From the NCBI GenBank assembly GCA_965644295.1, contig CBFFRP010000369.1, forward strand, positions 1 to 64,000: a DNA stretch of 64,000 nucleotides, read 5' to 3'. The stretch comes from Paraphysomonas bandaiensis (taxonomy: Eukaryota; Chrysophyceae). The notes beneath the pieces were generated by a model. It was given only the letters and a program-made list of their open reading frames with translations, was not told where the DNA came from and ran no database searches. How positions within the stretch are numbered: the first letter of the stretch is position 1; each line of letters opens with the position of its first letter. A program made the position numbers and the translations under genes. Of the stretch, positions 1-10,652 are shown piece by piece.

Positions 1-3000
1 ACATTGATTCCTTCTGTAGATTATCGTTTTGTAAATGTGTCAACTGCTGTTTTTTCGAAAGGTTCTGTCGGTTTAGTGTATGGCGAATTTTTAGGTACAT
101 TTGGACTTTTTATTTCTAACGGATCCGCTATTTTATTTTTTAATGACAGCAGTTTTCATGATGTCACCTCAGGAGATACGAATTTAGTACTTGCTGTCGC
201 AGGAGGCTCTAGAAAAAGCAGCCAGGATGGATCCTTCGACAATAGTGAAGCACAATTTTCTAATATTGGGCGAATGACATTCAATTTTTCATTAAATATA
301 TTACTGGTGTGTGAGGATGATACCAATACGATTAGAATACTTGATTTGGAAGGACGATATGTGCATACTATCTCTGATGTGGGTGGTAATCGATTGTTGT
401 TTAGCAGTCGTCAAGGATACAGCACGGGAGGTCGATTTCCTGGTATGGATATTGACAAGGCAGGTTCGTATTTATATGTGACGGATCGCACGAACTTGTA
501 CAACCTTACTCGAGACACGACATCTTCATCGATATCAGCGTATGTTCGTGAGGAATATGTAGCATTGACACAATTCAAGGCAGCTAATTCGTGGCCTGAG
601 AATGTGTACATATTTGGTGTTGCTTCTGTCGAGAGTCACGGCATGGTGTATGTGACAGTGTCCTTGGGTTTGAATCTGTTGTTGAAGATACCAATGCGTG
701 TGGCGCACTATTCGGAGATATCAGTGTTAGCGGGCAATCCAAGTGAAGTGTATGGGGGTATTTCTGATGATACTCACACCCCTTACCTTCAGGACGGGTT
801 TGGCACAGATGCGTTACTGGCTTTTCCATCGAGTATAGCATATGACCCTGTGGAGGATGCTCTGTACTTCACAGAGAGTTTTACGGAGTTTAGCGATATT
901 ATCGATGATTTATATGTTGGCTCTATGACGGTTCGGAAGTACTCTGTGTACTCTGGCTATGTGAGTACGTATGCTGGTTATGACTTTTCTCAAAATCGCG
1001 ATGAGCAAGGTTCATATTTCACCGCTGGTGGTTATCAGGACGGTTGGGCTGGAGTAGCTCAGTTTTCGTATCCACTAACGATATGTTATGCGTTCTCTCA
1101 TTTGAACCGGCCAGTGTTGTTTTTAACGGATTTCTTCAACGATGCAATTCGTGTGGTATATTCTTCGACACCTGAAGTTTTTAGTTTTCATGCCAATTCG
1201 TTATCTTCGAGTTTGGAAAGTGAATCCTTGTTAGGGTCTTATCGTGACAGTGATGGTATCACTGATATATCTGGTAGTGTGGTGCTTTCCAAGAGTGCCA
1301 CGAACTATTTTCGTAGGGGTAGCACCATTTCAACGCAATCTATCGGTAATGTAACCGATATGTTCTATGATTTGCTGAGAACGTGCGTTGCATCAAACCC
1401 TTATGCACCTACAGTGGTGCCAACTTACATGTCAGTTGTTCCCAGCCTATTTCCTTCTCAGCAGCCAACTGTTGCACCAACTGCTACAAATGAAACCTTT
1501 AATATATCCGATGCAGAACTTCGTACTAAAGGTTTTCTGGCGAGTGAGGGTTGTGAGTTTTCATATATTGATAGCATATGGTACGGGCGTCAACGGAGTG
1601 GTAGCCGAGATTCTTGGAACGATTTCACGTTTGACGTTGGCTCCAGTTTCAATTTTTACGATCCCACAGGCTTATCTATATTTGTGACGGGGGCGGAATG
1701 TACTGCTTGTCGGGATACGCATTCCTACTCTGAAATGTACAGTTGCCCTGATCGTGATTTGTTAAGCTCTTTTTATAATTCTATAAGTGAAAAATCTGAC
1801 AATATTATGTCATGTAATGGCCACACATGGGTGTCTGAGGTGTGTAGCGATGGCAGTTTTGAGGTCTGTGTGGACTGTGAATCGCCCTGTTTTTGCGGTG
1901 TAAGGGCGTCAACACCAGCTGACTTGGCATGTTATGGTGTTGGAGGGAGAGCATTAGGATTCTGTTTGTCACTTGATTCCCGCATTGTAGCACCGGAATT
2001 CTCTCATATATCTACTGTATCGAACCAGAATATGCAGAGTATTTTTGCCAATATTCATAACATTTCAGGAGTAGGGTACTTTTACTGCGCTGCATACAGT
2101 GAATTACCTGAGGCTATCAGCGTGGAGCGTATCCGCACAGATGGAGTAGGTGACTTCGCAAGCGGCCCAGGTAGCTATAGCATTGAGTTGTCAGGGCTCT
2201 CCCTCGGCATTGAGTATACTATTCTCTGCTACACTGAGTCTGTCGTACAGGAAGAATCTGGATCTGATCATACAGCTCTCAGCACTGTACTTGACATGGC
2301 TGTGACAGATAGAATCCTCGGAAAGAAGACTGTAACATTATCTTTTCCCCGTCGTCGTATTCCCGTCTCTCAGTCCACTTCTCAGTTTTCGATTCAGCTG
2401 AATGGTTTGCCTACTAAATTTGTGGAATTAGATATTATCGTTTATTTTAAACCATTACCACAAGCTGGAAAGTGCGATATTTTATCGTCGCTTCTTGAAG
2501 TATCTGAAACCGCCACAACTATCGTTCCCTCTCAGTTTTTGTTTAACGGCGATGCATTTGTTGACAAGGCGTCCACTTTCAGAATATATCCAACTGAAGT
2601 GGGTTGTTTATACTTGACTCTAAATATATCTGGTGATAGTTCTTCGGAGTTTTATGTTAACATTTCTTCCCCTTTCAGCGACGAAGGGTTTTTAATACTT
2701 GAGGTTTATGGCGTTACTCATCCAGAACCACCTACGCTTCTTCTGGCTGAGTTTTCGAGTTCAGGTTCATCTATATTGATTGCCTTCGATTCTGATACAG
2801 ACAAGGGAAAAAATAATGGTTTGCTGGACCAGGTGTTTTCTTGTGATAAAGTATTTTCTTTTGCTGGAGCGGATGAATCTACGTGTACGTTTACATCTGA
2901 AAGAGAAGTAATAGCGACACTTCCTGCCATGTCTTCCACTGTACCGTTTATTGGAAGTGAAATTGGGCTGCTTGACGATGTAATCACTGCAGCTTGTCTA

Positions 3001-6000
3001 GATTCTTTGTCGACATGTCCGTCATATGAACCCGCGCCTGCAGTGGCGACCACACTTGAGGCACCGAAAGATCCCATCCTACCTGTTGTGTCTATAAATG
3101 CACCAGTTCGTATCTCTGCGTGCGAGTCATTGAGACTTTCCTATGAGCAGTCATATGGGAGTGGAGGTCGAAATTGGAGCAGTGTAGTGTGGGTGGTGAA
3201 TACAGTGTCAGGAGCAGTCGAGGAGGCAGCGACTTCATACTTGAATAGCGCCGTGTCAACGTGCTCTGGCAGTCAATCGAATTGTCGTATACTACCCAAT
3301 TCTTACCTCACGCCTGGGGAGTCGTATGTGTTCAGACTTGCCTTGACAAACTTTCTGGGAGAATCCGGGGTTGCGTCTATTACTGTCAGCAAGCACAAAA
3401 AGAGTTCTCTTCCGAGTGTAGAGATTGATGGCGCACGAAGTCGAACCATGCTTCGGCACGAGCGCCTGGCCCTACACGCCAGAGCTAGTCCGTCAGTGTG
3501 CAGTGGCCAAAGGCAAACTAAAAATAGCTTATCTTATCGCTGGAGAGTTTTTAAATCAGGAATTTTGGTCGACACCGTCGTGAATAAAGCTTTGAGCCCA
3601 CTGAATTTTATACTTCATCCATACGAACTAGACTTGGATTCATCGTATAGGTTTCGATTGATTGTAACTGACAACGTGAGGGGAACGAATTCATCCGCAT
3701 CAGTATCAGTGTTTGTTGATAGTGGATCGATTGTACCCCTCATATACGGTGGTAGATCCGTCGTCCAGTCAGTGGGAAGTGATATTGAACTGGACGCCTC
3801 TGGTTCGTATGACGACAATGTGAATGTTAACAGTGGCGAGGTTTCTATGTTGACGTATTCGTGGAGTTGCATTCAGTTAAGACCTACGCTGGATATCTGT
3901 AACATATCTGGAGTTTCGACCACAGCTGCTATTATAAAAATTCCTGCGTATACACTGAAAAGTTCTTCAGAATATGAATTCACAGTGGTTGTAAGCAATT
4001 CAAGGTTAGAAGTCAATACGACTGTGCAGTTGACAACAACTACTGGCGACAAGTTTGTTCCAACTTCAGAAGTTTCAGTTCTCGAAAATGATGGGCTCGA
4101 CAAGAATCGGGTTGTGAATTGGAATGACGATGTTATTCTGTTATCAACTATAACTTCGACATCAGGCGCGTATGCTCAATGGAGCATGTCTTCGTCTAGC
4201 ACTGAGCTGGCAACTGTTAACTTTACCGTTCTTAGTGGTGGGGTCTTTGCGTTCCCGTACAGAGTACCCGGGACATTTTTGTCCAATGGAGATAGCACGT
4301 ACGTATTTCAGCTGACTGTAAATCCCTTCGAATGTAGAGATTGTGTGGCGACAATTACAACAGTGTCCGTCAGAGTAAATGCAGGTCCTGTGTGTGGCCC
4401 TTTTGATGTTTTTCCTTCTAGCGGGATAGCAGGAAGTATGGGAACAAATTTTACGTTATCATCTTCGTCGTGTGAAGACTTTGATTTACCGATGTCGTAT
4501 TCTTTTTCATACCTACAAGATGGAACTGATGATATACTTATCACGTCCGTCTCACAATTATCGTATGTGATAACCTACTTACCTGCTGGAAATTCGGTTA
4601 AAGGCGACAGCCATGCTCTCACTCTAGGCTGTGCAGTGTTCGACAGTTTTGGAGCGAGTACTTCACGCTTAACAACTGCGATTGTCACCCCGTGGGGTTA
4701 TTTCAGTGCTGCAACTCTTGCTGAAAATATTACTGTTGAAATAAATTATGCTGTTGGCGTACAAGATTACAGCTTGCTGTTTCAGCGAACAGCTTCTGCC
4801 CAAATTGAAATTGAGCAATATATCAGTAATTTTGGGATGGATAATATTGATGATTTAGCCGAAGTCACGTCGACGATGATTGATACCCTTCTCACCCATT
4901 TTGATAAGTTTGAGTTCATCGAGAATGTAAAGTATATTGATTCTGCTGTTAGTCTGTGTCCTTTGCTTGCCAATGGCACTGTCATTCAGAGCGGTAACTT
5001 CTCGGATCAAATTGAATTGGCTACCATGTATTCATCGCTTGTCACCACAGTGTTTGTCGAGTCCGAATTTCACAACATTGACACTGCACTGGATTTACTT
5101 AGTTGTGTAAATTTTTTGAATGTAGCAAGTGCGAAAGTTGTACCGTCAACAGCAAGGCGACGACTCTTTGCTTCTGAAGCCTCTGATATGTCGAAGAAAT
5201 TGATCAGTGTAATATCTGAATATATAAAGGATAATCTACTTGTTGGAGAGGAGGCGAGTGGAATATATAGTGCGTTTAGTGTGTATGTTGCGATCGGCTG
5301 GCCTTTTGCCATACCGGATTCGATAATCGAGGCGCCATCATTAAGTAACGAAAATGCTCCGTATTCTAATTTTTCTAGTATTCTGAATCTTTTCGACTTA
5401 CAGGAGGCATGGGAGTATGTGTTGGAAATTTCGACTGCAGTCAATGGGATTGAGCCGGAATGTAAGGTTGATAACTCTACGTGTGATGTTATCAGTGATT
5501 CTGGGCGTATCATGTATTCAATGACGTTTAGAACCACAGAGAATGTTTCTGTGAGTGACGATATTATGGTTTGGACGACAATGTACAATTTCCGCAACAT
5601 ATCTAACGAAGTCACTTTATTTGACACACCGCATGAATCGCAGTTATTTTGCGAGAGTGAGCCGTCCTATACCACTCAAAGCTACTTTTGCAGCTCTGAT
5701 ATTACAAATGGTGTACCAGCTTTTATAGACGTCGAATGTCCGGCGAATGCAGCTGGAACTTGGACTGTGGTCTGTCCCCTATACAATACTCGACCCATCT
5801 GTGCTGATGGAACAGGAGCACAGGACTCAAGGTGTACTGTTGTCGATTTTGATGGTCTTTCAACAACATGTGCCTGTCCCGCTTCATTGGAAAATTCCCA
5901 GACGTCTCGTAAGCGCAAGAGAAGAAAGCTGCAGTCAGACGAGGTAGGATACACTTTTTCAGTCGATAATTCGGTTCTATTGGGTAGTGTACAGCAGTAT

Positions 6001-6987
6001 GAAAAGGATAGCGTGTATGTTCCAAGGAGTCCATCTCCTGCACCTACACCTGCTCCTAGTGTGCCTAATAATTCTGCGCGAAGTGTAGACGATGGTCTTC
6101 TAACTGATACGAATACATCAGCATATTTTATTGCAGCAGGATTGCTTGTTTGCTGTATATTGAGTGTTATGTGCGTTGTTGCTATGCGAAGAAGGCATCA
6201 CAGGAGATTAGAAGAGAAATATAATGGACAGAGTGCCTCCGACTTAGCCGCTACTACATTCGCTGATAATTTAGTACTTGCTCGAGACTGCAAACGTAGG
6301 CAGTGTTATCAAGATGCGGAAGAATATTATCTGATGGCCCTGGATATTGTTGAGACCGGTACTATTTCCGGAATTAGTGACATTGATAAGGCAGCAGCGT
6401 ACTATGAATTAGCTGACGTTATGACAAGATTAGGAAACCACCTTGGTGCCTTGTCGTACTACCAAAAGTCGCATGCAGTCTTTAAGCATGGGATACTCCC
6501 TGGAGATAAAGGAAAATCGACATTGAAACCAAATGAAATTACGCCGTTTTCTACCGCTGCAAAGCAGCGATCATTCCTCAAGAGTTTTAGGGGTGGGATA
6601 TACAATCCTGATTGTGATTTACGCAGTTTATCAAGTGACAAGTCTAAAGCTGATGAAAGCTATGAATCATGTTCAAGCGGTGACAAGACACCTATACAAG
6701 GTGAGTCTGCTTCCGATGGCGAATCAGAGTCTGATGACGATCCTCCCTCTACGGATTCTTTAGCCTCTGAATGTAGCGATGCTGATTACAGCAGTGATGA
6801 TCAGGACGGCATCATCGATACTGATGACATCGACATTGAACACTATGATAGCGATGAAGAAAATGCATTAAGAGTTGGACCTGTCAACTTTCATTGGAGT
6901 TTAGTAGCGCCTAGGAGGCTTTCTAGTTCTATTGTGGAAGGAAATCTGGATGACGAAATCAGTCGTTCGTTTTCTAAAATGCTGTGA
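1..6987 (+). CDS. Giant surface receptor: propeller-like / REJ-PKD-like / single TM / cytosolic TPR (5' partial)
   Basis: One uninterrupted frame of about 2,328 codons is open from the first base, so the true start lies upstream; only the 3' part is seen. Residues ~1-400 contain repeated strand patterns of the NHL/propeller type (Y-V-T-D, Y-F-T-E and L-T-D-F-F-N-D-A-I-R-V strings). A Pro/Thr/Ser stalk follows at ~465-500, a Cys-rich module at ~510-660, then long Ser/Thr-rich beta domains (~700-1600) resembling REJ/PKD ectodomains, with D-A-S-G-S-Y-D-D and W-R-V-F / Y-R-F-R-L-I-V-T-D blocks. Near the membrane are Cys-rich (~1895-1960) and P-A-P-T-P-A-P segments. A single TM (~2040-2062) is followed by basic residues, a TPR-like pair (~2085-2165) and a very acidic tail. 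I infer a type I adhesion or mating-type receptor with a cytosolic docking tail. REJ assignment is by pattern only. It has no introns, unlike most neighbours. Confidence 0.8.
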   Translation, partial: TLIPSVDYRFVNVSTAVFSKGSVGLVYGEFLGTFGLFISNGSAILFFNDSSFHDVTSGDTNLVLAVAGGSRKSSQDGSFDNSEAQFSNIGRMTFNFSLNILLVCEDDTNTIRILDLEGRYVHTISDVGGNRLLFSSRQGYSTGGRFPGMDIDKAGSYLYVTDRTNLYNLTRDTTSSSISAYVREEYVALTQFKAANSWPENVYIFGVASVESHGMVYVTVSLGLNLLLKIPMRVAHYSEISVLAGNPSEVYGGISDDTHTPYLQDGFGTDALLAFPSSIAYDPVEDALYFTESFTEFSDIIDDLYVGSMTVRKYSVYSGYVSTYAGYDFSQNRDEQGSYFTAGGYQDGWAGVAQFSYPLTICYAFSHLNRPVLFLTDFFNDAIRVVYSSTPEVFSFHANSLSSSLESESLLGSYRDSDGITDISGSVVLSKSATNYFRRGSTISTQSIGNVTDMFYDLLRTCVASNPYAPTVVPTYMSVVPSLFPSQQPTVAPTATNETFNISDAELRTKGFLASEGCEFSYIDSIWYGRQRSGSRDSWNDFTFDVGSSFNFYDPTGLSIFVTGAECTACRDTHSYSEMYSCPDRDLLSSFYNSISEKSDNIMSCNGHTWVSEVCSDGSFEVCVDCESPCFCGVRASTPADLACYGVGGRALGFCLSLDSRIVAPEFSHISTVSNQNMQSIFANIHNISGVGYFYCAAYSELPEAISVERIRTDGVGDFASGPGSYSIELSGLSLGIEYTILCYTESVVQEESGSDHTALSTVLDMAVTDRILGKKTVTLSFPRRRIPVSQSTSQFSIQLNGLPTKFVELDIIVYFKPLPQAGKCDILSSLLEVSETATTIVPSQFLFNGDAFVDKASTFRIYPTEVGCLYLTLNISGDSSSEFYVNISSPFSDEGFLILEVYGVTHPEPPTLLLAEFSSSGSSILIAFDSDTDKGKNNGLLDQVFSCDKVFSFAGADESTCTFTSEREVIATLPAMSSTVPFIGSEIGLLDDVITAACLDSLSTCPSYEPAPAVATTLEAPKDPILPVVSINAPVRISACESLRLSYEQSYGSGGRNWSSVVWVVNTVSGAVEEAATSYLNSAVSTCSGSQSNCRILPNSYLTPGESYVFRLALTNFLGESGVASITVSKHKKSSLPSVEIDGARSRTMLRHERLALHARASPSVCSGQRQTKNSLSYRWRVFKSGILVDTVVNKALSPLNFILHPYELDLDSSYRFRLIVTDNVRGTNSSASVSVFVDSGSIVPLIYGGRSVVQSVGSDIELDASGSYDDNVNVNSGEVSMLTYSWSCIQLRPTLDICNISGVSTTAAIIKIPAYTLKSSSEYEFTVVVSNSRLEVNTTVQLTTTTGDKFVPTSEVSVLENDGLDKNRVVNWNDDVILLSTITSTSGAYAQWSMSSSSTELATVNFTVLSGGVFAFPYRVPGTFLSNGDSTYVFQLTVNPFECRDCVATITTVSVRVNAGPVCGPFDVFPSSGIAGSMGTNFTLSSSSCEDFDLPMSYSFSYLQDGTDDILITSVSQLSYVITYLPAGNSVKGDSHALTLGCAVFDSFGASTSRLTTAIVTPWGYFSAATLAENITVEINYAVGVQDYSLLFQRTASAQIEIEQYISNFGMDNIDDLAEVTSTMIDTLLTHFDKFEFIENVKYIDSAVSLCPLLANGTVIQSGNFSDQIELATMYSSLVTTVFVESEFHNIDTALDLLSCVNFLNVASAKVVPSTARRRLFASEASDMSKKLISVISEYIKDNLLVGEEASGIYSAFSVYVAIGWPFAIPDSIIEAPSLSNENAPYSNFSSILNLFDLQEAWEYVLEISTAVNGIEPECKVDNSTCDVISDSGRIMYSMTFRTTENVSVSDDIMVWTTMYNFRNISNEVTLFDTPHESQLFCESEPSYTTQSYFCSSDITNGVPAFIDVECPANAAGTWTVVCPLYNTRPICADGTGAQDSRCTVVDFDGLSTTCACPASLENSQTSRKRKRRKLQSDEVGYTFSVDNSVLLGSVQQYEKDSVYVPRSPSPAPTPAPSVPNNSARSVDDGLLTDTNTSAYFIAAGLLVCCILSVMCVVAMRRRHHRRLEEKYNGQSASDLAATTFADNLVLARDCKRRQCYQDAEEYYLMALDIVETGTISGISDIDKAAAYYELADVMTRLGNHLGALSYYQKSHAVFKHGILPGDKGKSTLKPNEITPFSTAAKQRSFLKSFRGGIYNPDCDLRSLSSDKSKADESYESCSSGDKTPIQGESASDGESESDDDPPSTDSLASECSDADYSSDDQDGIIDTDDIDIEHYDSDEENALRVGPVNFHWSLVAPRRLSSSIVEGNLDDEISRSFSKML

Positions 6988-9614
6988 TAAAAAGTTTTGC
7001 AGATATTCTGTATTGTTCATATATATGCCAACCGAAATGTTTTTTGTCTAGTGCGACGGAGTTAGAATATAGTGTGAGTATAATAGCGAGAGTAGTGATA
7101 TTTTAATTGGTAAGATAAAATATTTATCCACGTATCAGTCAATTAAATTCTTACCTTCTGTGGTGTATTGATGGGCGATTTGCCTGAGACGACGTCGAAC
7201 GTTAGCGTCGATTGCATTCCTCAATTGGAACTAGTAAGCTCTCCAAAATAGTTGAACGTAGCCGTCTTTAGCACAGTTGGTTTGAAGGTGAGTGTAAGTC
7301 CTTCTGCGGCTGCCAGGTCAGTCATCACGGGTTTTGGAAACTATTGGAAACTTTACAAGAGGTTTAGAACGGTACATAGAGTATGAACGTTGAGCTTAGC
7401 ACGTTTACTTCGTAGTAATTTCGCTTGTTCAGCGTCATTGCTATACAATTCGCGACACTATTTTATCTAACAAGACTATCAAGCCGAAATTCTAGTCATA
7501 TATTATAAACTTCCTTCAACAAAGTCGGACTCGCACCTTTTCGTGTTGTTCCGGGGGATAAGTACCGGAGATATTTCTTCGAGAAACTAACGTGATATGC
7601 ATACATAGTCAGCAGATATTATTCTTCCCACTCATACCCAGATACTTGTGAGGTACAATTGACACTAATTAGTGTCAGTTGTGTAGACGTCTTTGGGCCC
7701 TGACGAATAAACAGGCACCTAGGAATGGGCGCACCAAGAGCATCCGGGGTATTGGGCTGCCTACTGAAGACAAGCAAACGGACTGGTTCACCTTAAGGGC
7801 AGAGGGTGAAAGTGGTTGCACCTTGGTGCTTGCGGTGACGCATAAGCAGCTTTTGTAGCGCTATATAGAGTAGGATATCAGAGTTAAGCACTAGTTAGTT
7901 AAATTGTTTTGCTACATTAGTTCTGACTCTAACACGCCTATTACTAATAATCAGAGATTCACAACTAATGAACACTTGGTAACCTCGCATACTTTACGAG
8001 AACTATGGTCTTCTTATTCATGTGATTTCTATGATGTCTCAGTCTAATAAAAACAATGTATTCTATATTTTATATTGAGGAATAGTTATTTTATAATTTG
8101 TTTGTAGCACAGCATAATTTTTCTGCACAGCTTAAAGTACTTCACTTTTCATTCCATTTGTAAAGATATATTATAGGTATATGCCCCCAATGGAATAACG
8201 GGAAAGGCCTAACCATGCACAAAAATGAAGCCTCACAGATTCTCGTTTTACTGTGAAGTTCCGGTCAGTAGCATGACAAGTTCTGATTTGAAGGAAATTA
8301 TTGCTTTCCATGAAATCGCTTGCTGTGGTATGCATATACTAAGTCACCTCAGATTGTCGTATTTACCACATCCGTTGGTCATGATATCACGCTCTCTAAC
8401 AAAGTCATTTCAGTATCAAAAATACCTCTGTAATAGTTCATATACGTTAATATATGCATTACAAGATCAAATATGAAGAATGAAGGTTAATATTTTGGAC
8501 GCATTTAGAGTAGGTATAATTTATGGATGCTTCCGGTAACTAAATGTTACAGAGATACTTAGAGCATGTAGTAGTACTATTGGTAGTTTCTGGTTGCTCG
8601 AACAACTAGGATTTTCAAACATCCACATGATTACAGCTGTGTTGCTAGATATGTATGCCTTGTAGATTTCGTTACAAATTCTTCACTGTGTAATATTCGC
8701 CGTTTAATATAAAAATGAAATGGATTAACATTTACAATAATAAGTTACAATATCCTGAAGTACACTAATATTATTACTTAGTTAACATTCTTGTGTGAAA
8801 CCTGGTGAAATTACTCTCAAAGCTCTGGGGCCATGCGATCAATTATGATCCTACATTGACCTTCTTGCCTTGCGTATATTCTGTTCACCCTAATACGGAG
8901 ACTCTTCACTAAAAAAGCTTCTTCTGCTGAAATAGTCACAAGAAAATATAAGGGGGACCGCAACAACATCATGCATAGAGCACACGTATATCACCAGATA
9001 CACCATGGTAAGATAGACTAGTTATTAAGAGATGCAAGATTGTGCTACACTAACATAGCATGACTCTCATCTGCTGCCTTTGTATGTACCGTCAAGTGCT
9101 AAATTGCACTGCACGATGAACGGTCAAAGCCTCACTCTATCCAGCAATAGCGTGCATGACTCCTTGCCTACGATCGCGTCTTCTACTTCGTCCTTGCTCT
9201 TCATATGAATCACAAGGAACGCCAGTCCTCTCTCTTGTTAAGTCGGGGTCGACCTATTCGTCCATATATATCCATATGGATATGGGGACATGCACACGGC
9301 ACAGCACAGTTACAGCAGACGTTGGAGTGAATCGAAACCACCTATTTTTTTAAATATATAAAAATCAGGATTTAATTATTTAATCTGCCTTTTTATATGT
9401 AAAATATTACTGTATATTTATAAAAAACTAATGTTTTTGATAAGAAAACCATAAAACCTGACCATTGACTGCTGCTGATACACACAGCAGTGTGTGTACG
9501 GCAGGAGTGCTCTGTGTATCATGTCTAGATGTACAGCAGTCAAGTACATGGACTGATGTGTGTATGTTCTCTGGGAGGGGACATCCATATCCAATATGCA
9601 CAACACAGCGTCTG
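6988..9614. other. Intergenic region with one LINE-tail repeat copy
   Basis: AT-rich, no convincing coding region. The only recognisable content is the dispersed repeat at 7808-7962, listed separately, and promoter-like CAG/CTG palindromes just before the next gene (about 9466-9540). A short open frame at 8225-8476 has no recognisable features. Confidence 0.6.
7808..7962 (+). repeat. LINE 3'-tail repeat, copy 1
   Basis: Matches the 3' tail of the LINE at 26108-26298: a GTGGTTGCACCTTGGTGCTT block, a GCTTG...CAAGC stem, a GTAGGAT block and a terminal CGCCTATT(A/G)CTAATAATCAG block. No clear target duplication was found, so it is either a severely 5'-truncated LINE copy or a SINE using the same tail. 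Confidence 0.7.
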
Positions 9615-10652
9615 ATGTCTGGTAAATATCATGCTTCGATGGAAACGAAACTAGATAGCTCAGACGTGTGGTGGAAGCGAAAAGAAGATGACGAGAGGTA
9701 CGCTATACACTACTTACAGTCTCTCGACGATCGACTGCTCTCAGCTTTATTGGGGAACCCTTCAGACGAACTAGTGACTAGAATAGCGGCATCTAGCGCT
9801 CTACCTCCGAAACTAATTCGACGGACTGCATGTGGGCTTCGCCGTCCCACTTCGTTCTTTCATTACATATATTATAAGCCTCGTAACGTCTTATGTCAGC
9901 CCAATCAACGTAATAGAGAGGCCGAGGCAAGTGTCTATAAGTTTCTGCCTAGTGGATATCCGTATGTTCCTTTTGGCGGAAGGTTAGATGCTGATACCGA
10001 GGGTCTGTTATTTTTTTCAGATGATGGTAAGCTCTTGAACGGCCTTGTTGATCCTTCACGAAAGTGTGCTCAGAGACCGTGCAATGTACTCAAAGAGTAC
10101 TACGTTAAAGTCGTCCCATTCGCCTGTATGCAACGTAATATGTGTACCGGTCAAAATGAAAGTAAAGATGAAATAGATTCTAGCCAGTGGGAAGTTATTA
10201 TTTCAGACGCAATATCTTCCATGAGTCTACCACTTGATGTCAAAGGAGATCTCACTAAACCAGCGATAGTTAAGCATCTAGAACCGAGCTCGGTGAAATG
10301 GATGGATGAGTCCTCGACAGACACTTTATTTATTAACTCTTTCTGGCTCTCTGTTGTCATTGATGAAGGGAAAAACAGGCAGGTACGGAGACTCTGCCGT
10401 CGCGCAGGTTTGTCTGTACAGCGGTTAATCAGAGTGCGTTTTGGCCCCCTATCTTTGTGGAGTGACAACAGTGGAAACCACTGTCGTGCGGGTGAGGCAC
10501 GAACTTTGAATGTAGATGAAATTGCGGCTATATATGACGCTGTGTCTCTTCCCAGTGCCACTTCGATACCTTGTCCACTTCCAGTAGCTGGTCAAGACTT
10601 GCTTCACCTTGTGCCGAACACCGATGACACCATCAATAGATACCAGAAATGA
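9615..10652 (+). CDS. RsuA/RluB-family RNA pseudouridine synthase
   Basis: Single-exon gene of about 345 codons from the ATG at 9615; an in-frame ATG at 9639 is an alternative. The frame extends upstream only through promoter-like sequence. The catalytic motif G-R-L-D-A-D-T-E-G-L-L contains the invariant aspartate of pseudouridine synthases. Other landmarks are the preceding Y-Y-K-P-R-N-V block and the downstream D-E-G-K-N-R-Q-V-R-R-L plus L-I-R-V-R-F-G-P-L blocks, which are typical of the RsuA/RluB/RluE/RluF branch. The family isomerises uridine to pseudouridine in rRNA. In a eukaryote the protein could be organellar or nuclear; a targeting peptide cannot be judged because the start is uncertain. 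The ~100 residues before the domain are not recognised as an S4 domain. Confidence 0.88.
   Translation: MSGKYHASMETKLDSSDVWWKRKEDDERYAIHYLQSLDDRLLSALLGNPSDELVTRIAASSALPPKLIRRTACGLRRPTSFFHYIYYKPRNVLCQPNQRNREAEASVYKFLPSGYPYVPFGGRLDADTEGLLFFSDDGKLLNGLVDPSRKCAQRPCNVLKEYYVKVVPFACMQRNMCTGQNESKDEIDSSQWEVIISDAISSMSLPLDVKGDLTKPAIVKHLEPSSVKWMDESSTDTLFINSFWLSVVIDEGKNRQVRRLCRRAGLSVQRLIRVRFGPLSLWSDNSGNHCRAGEARTLNVDEIAAIYDAVSLPSATSIPCPLPVAGQDLLHLVPNTDDTINRYQK

Noticed and set aside
5070-5627. 185-codon minus-strand frame
   Set aside because: Lies antisense to the giant receptor gene; no recognisable domain.
7808-7962. tRNA-like or snRNA gene suggested by GGTTGCACC hairpins
   Set aside because: No cloverleaf and no A/B box pair; it matches the LINE 3' tail instead.
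8225-8476. 83-codon plus-strand frame
   Set aside because: Isolated in a gene-free region with no recognisable features.
9465-9614. Upstream extension of the pseudouridine synthase frame
   Set aside because: Begins at a TTG and consists of promoter-like palindromic sequence; the first plausible ATG is 9615.
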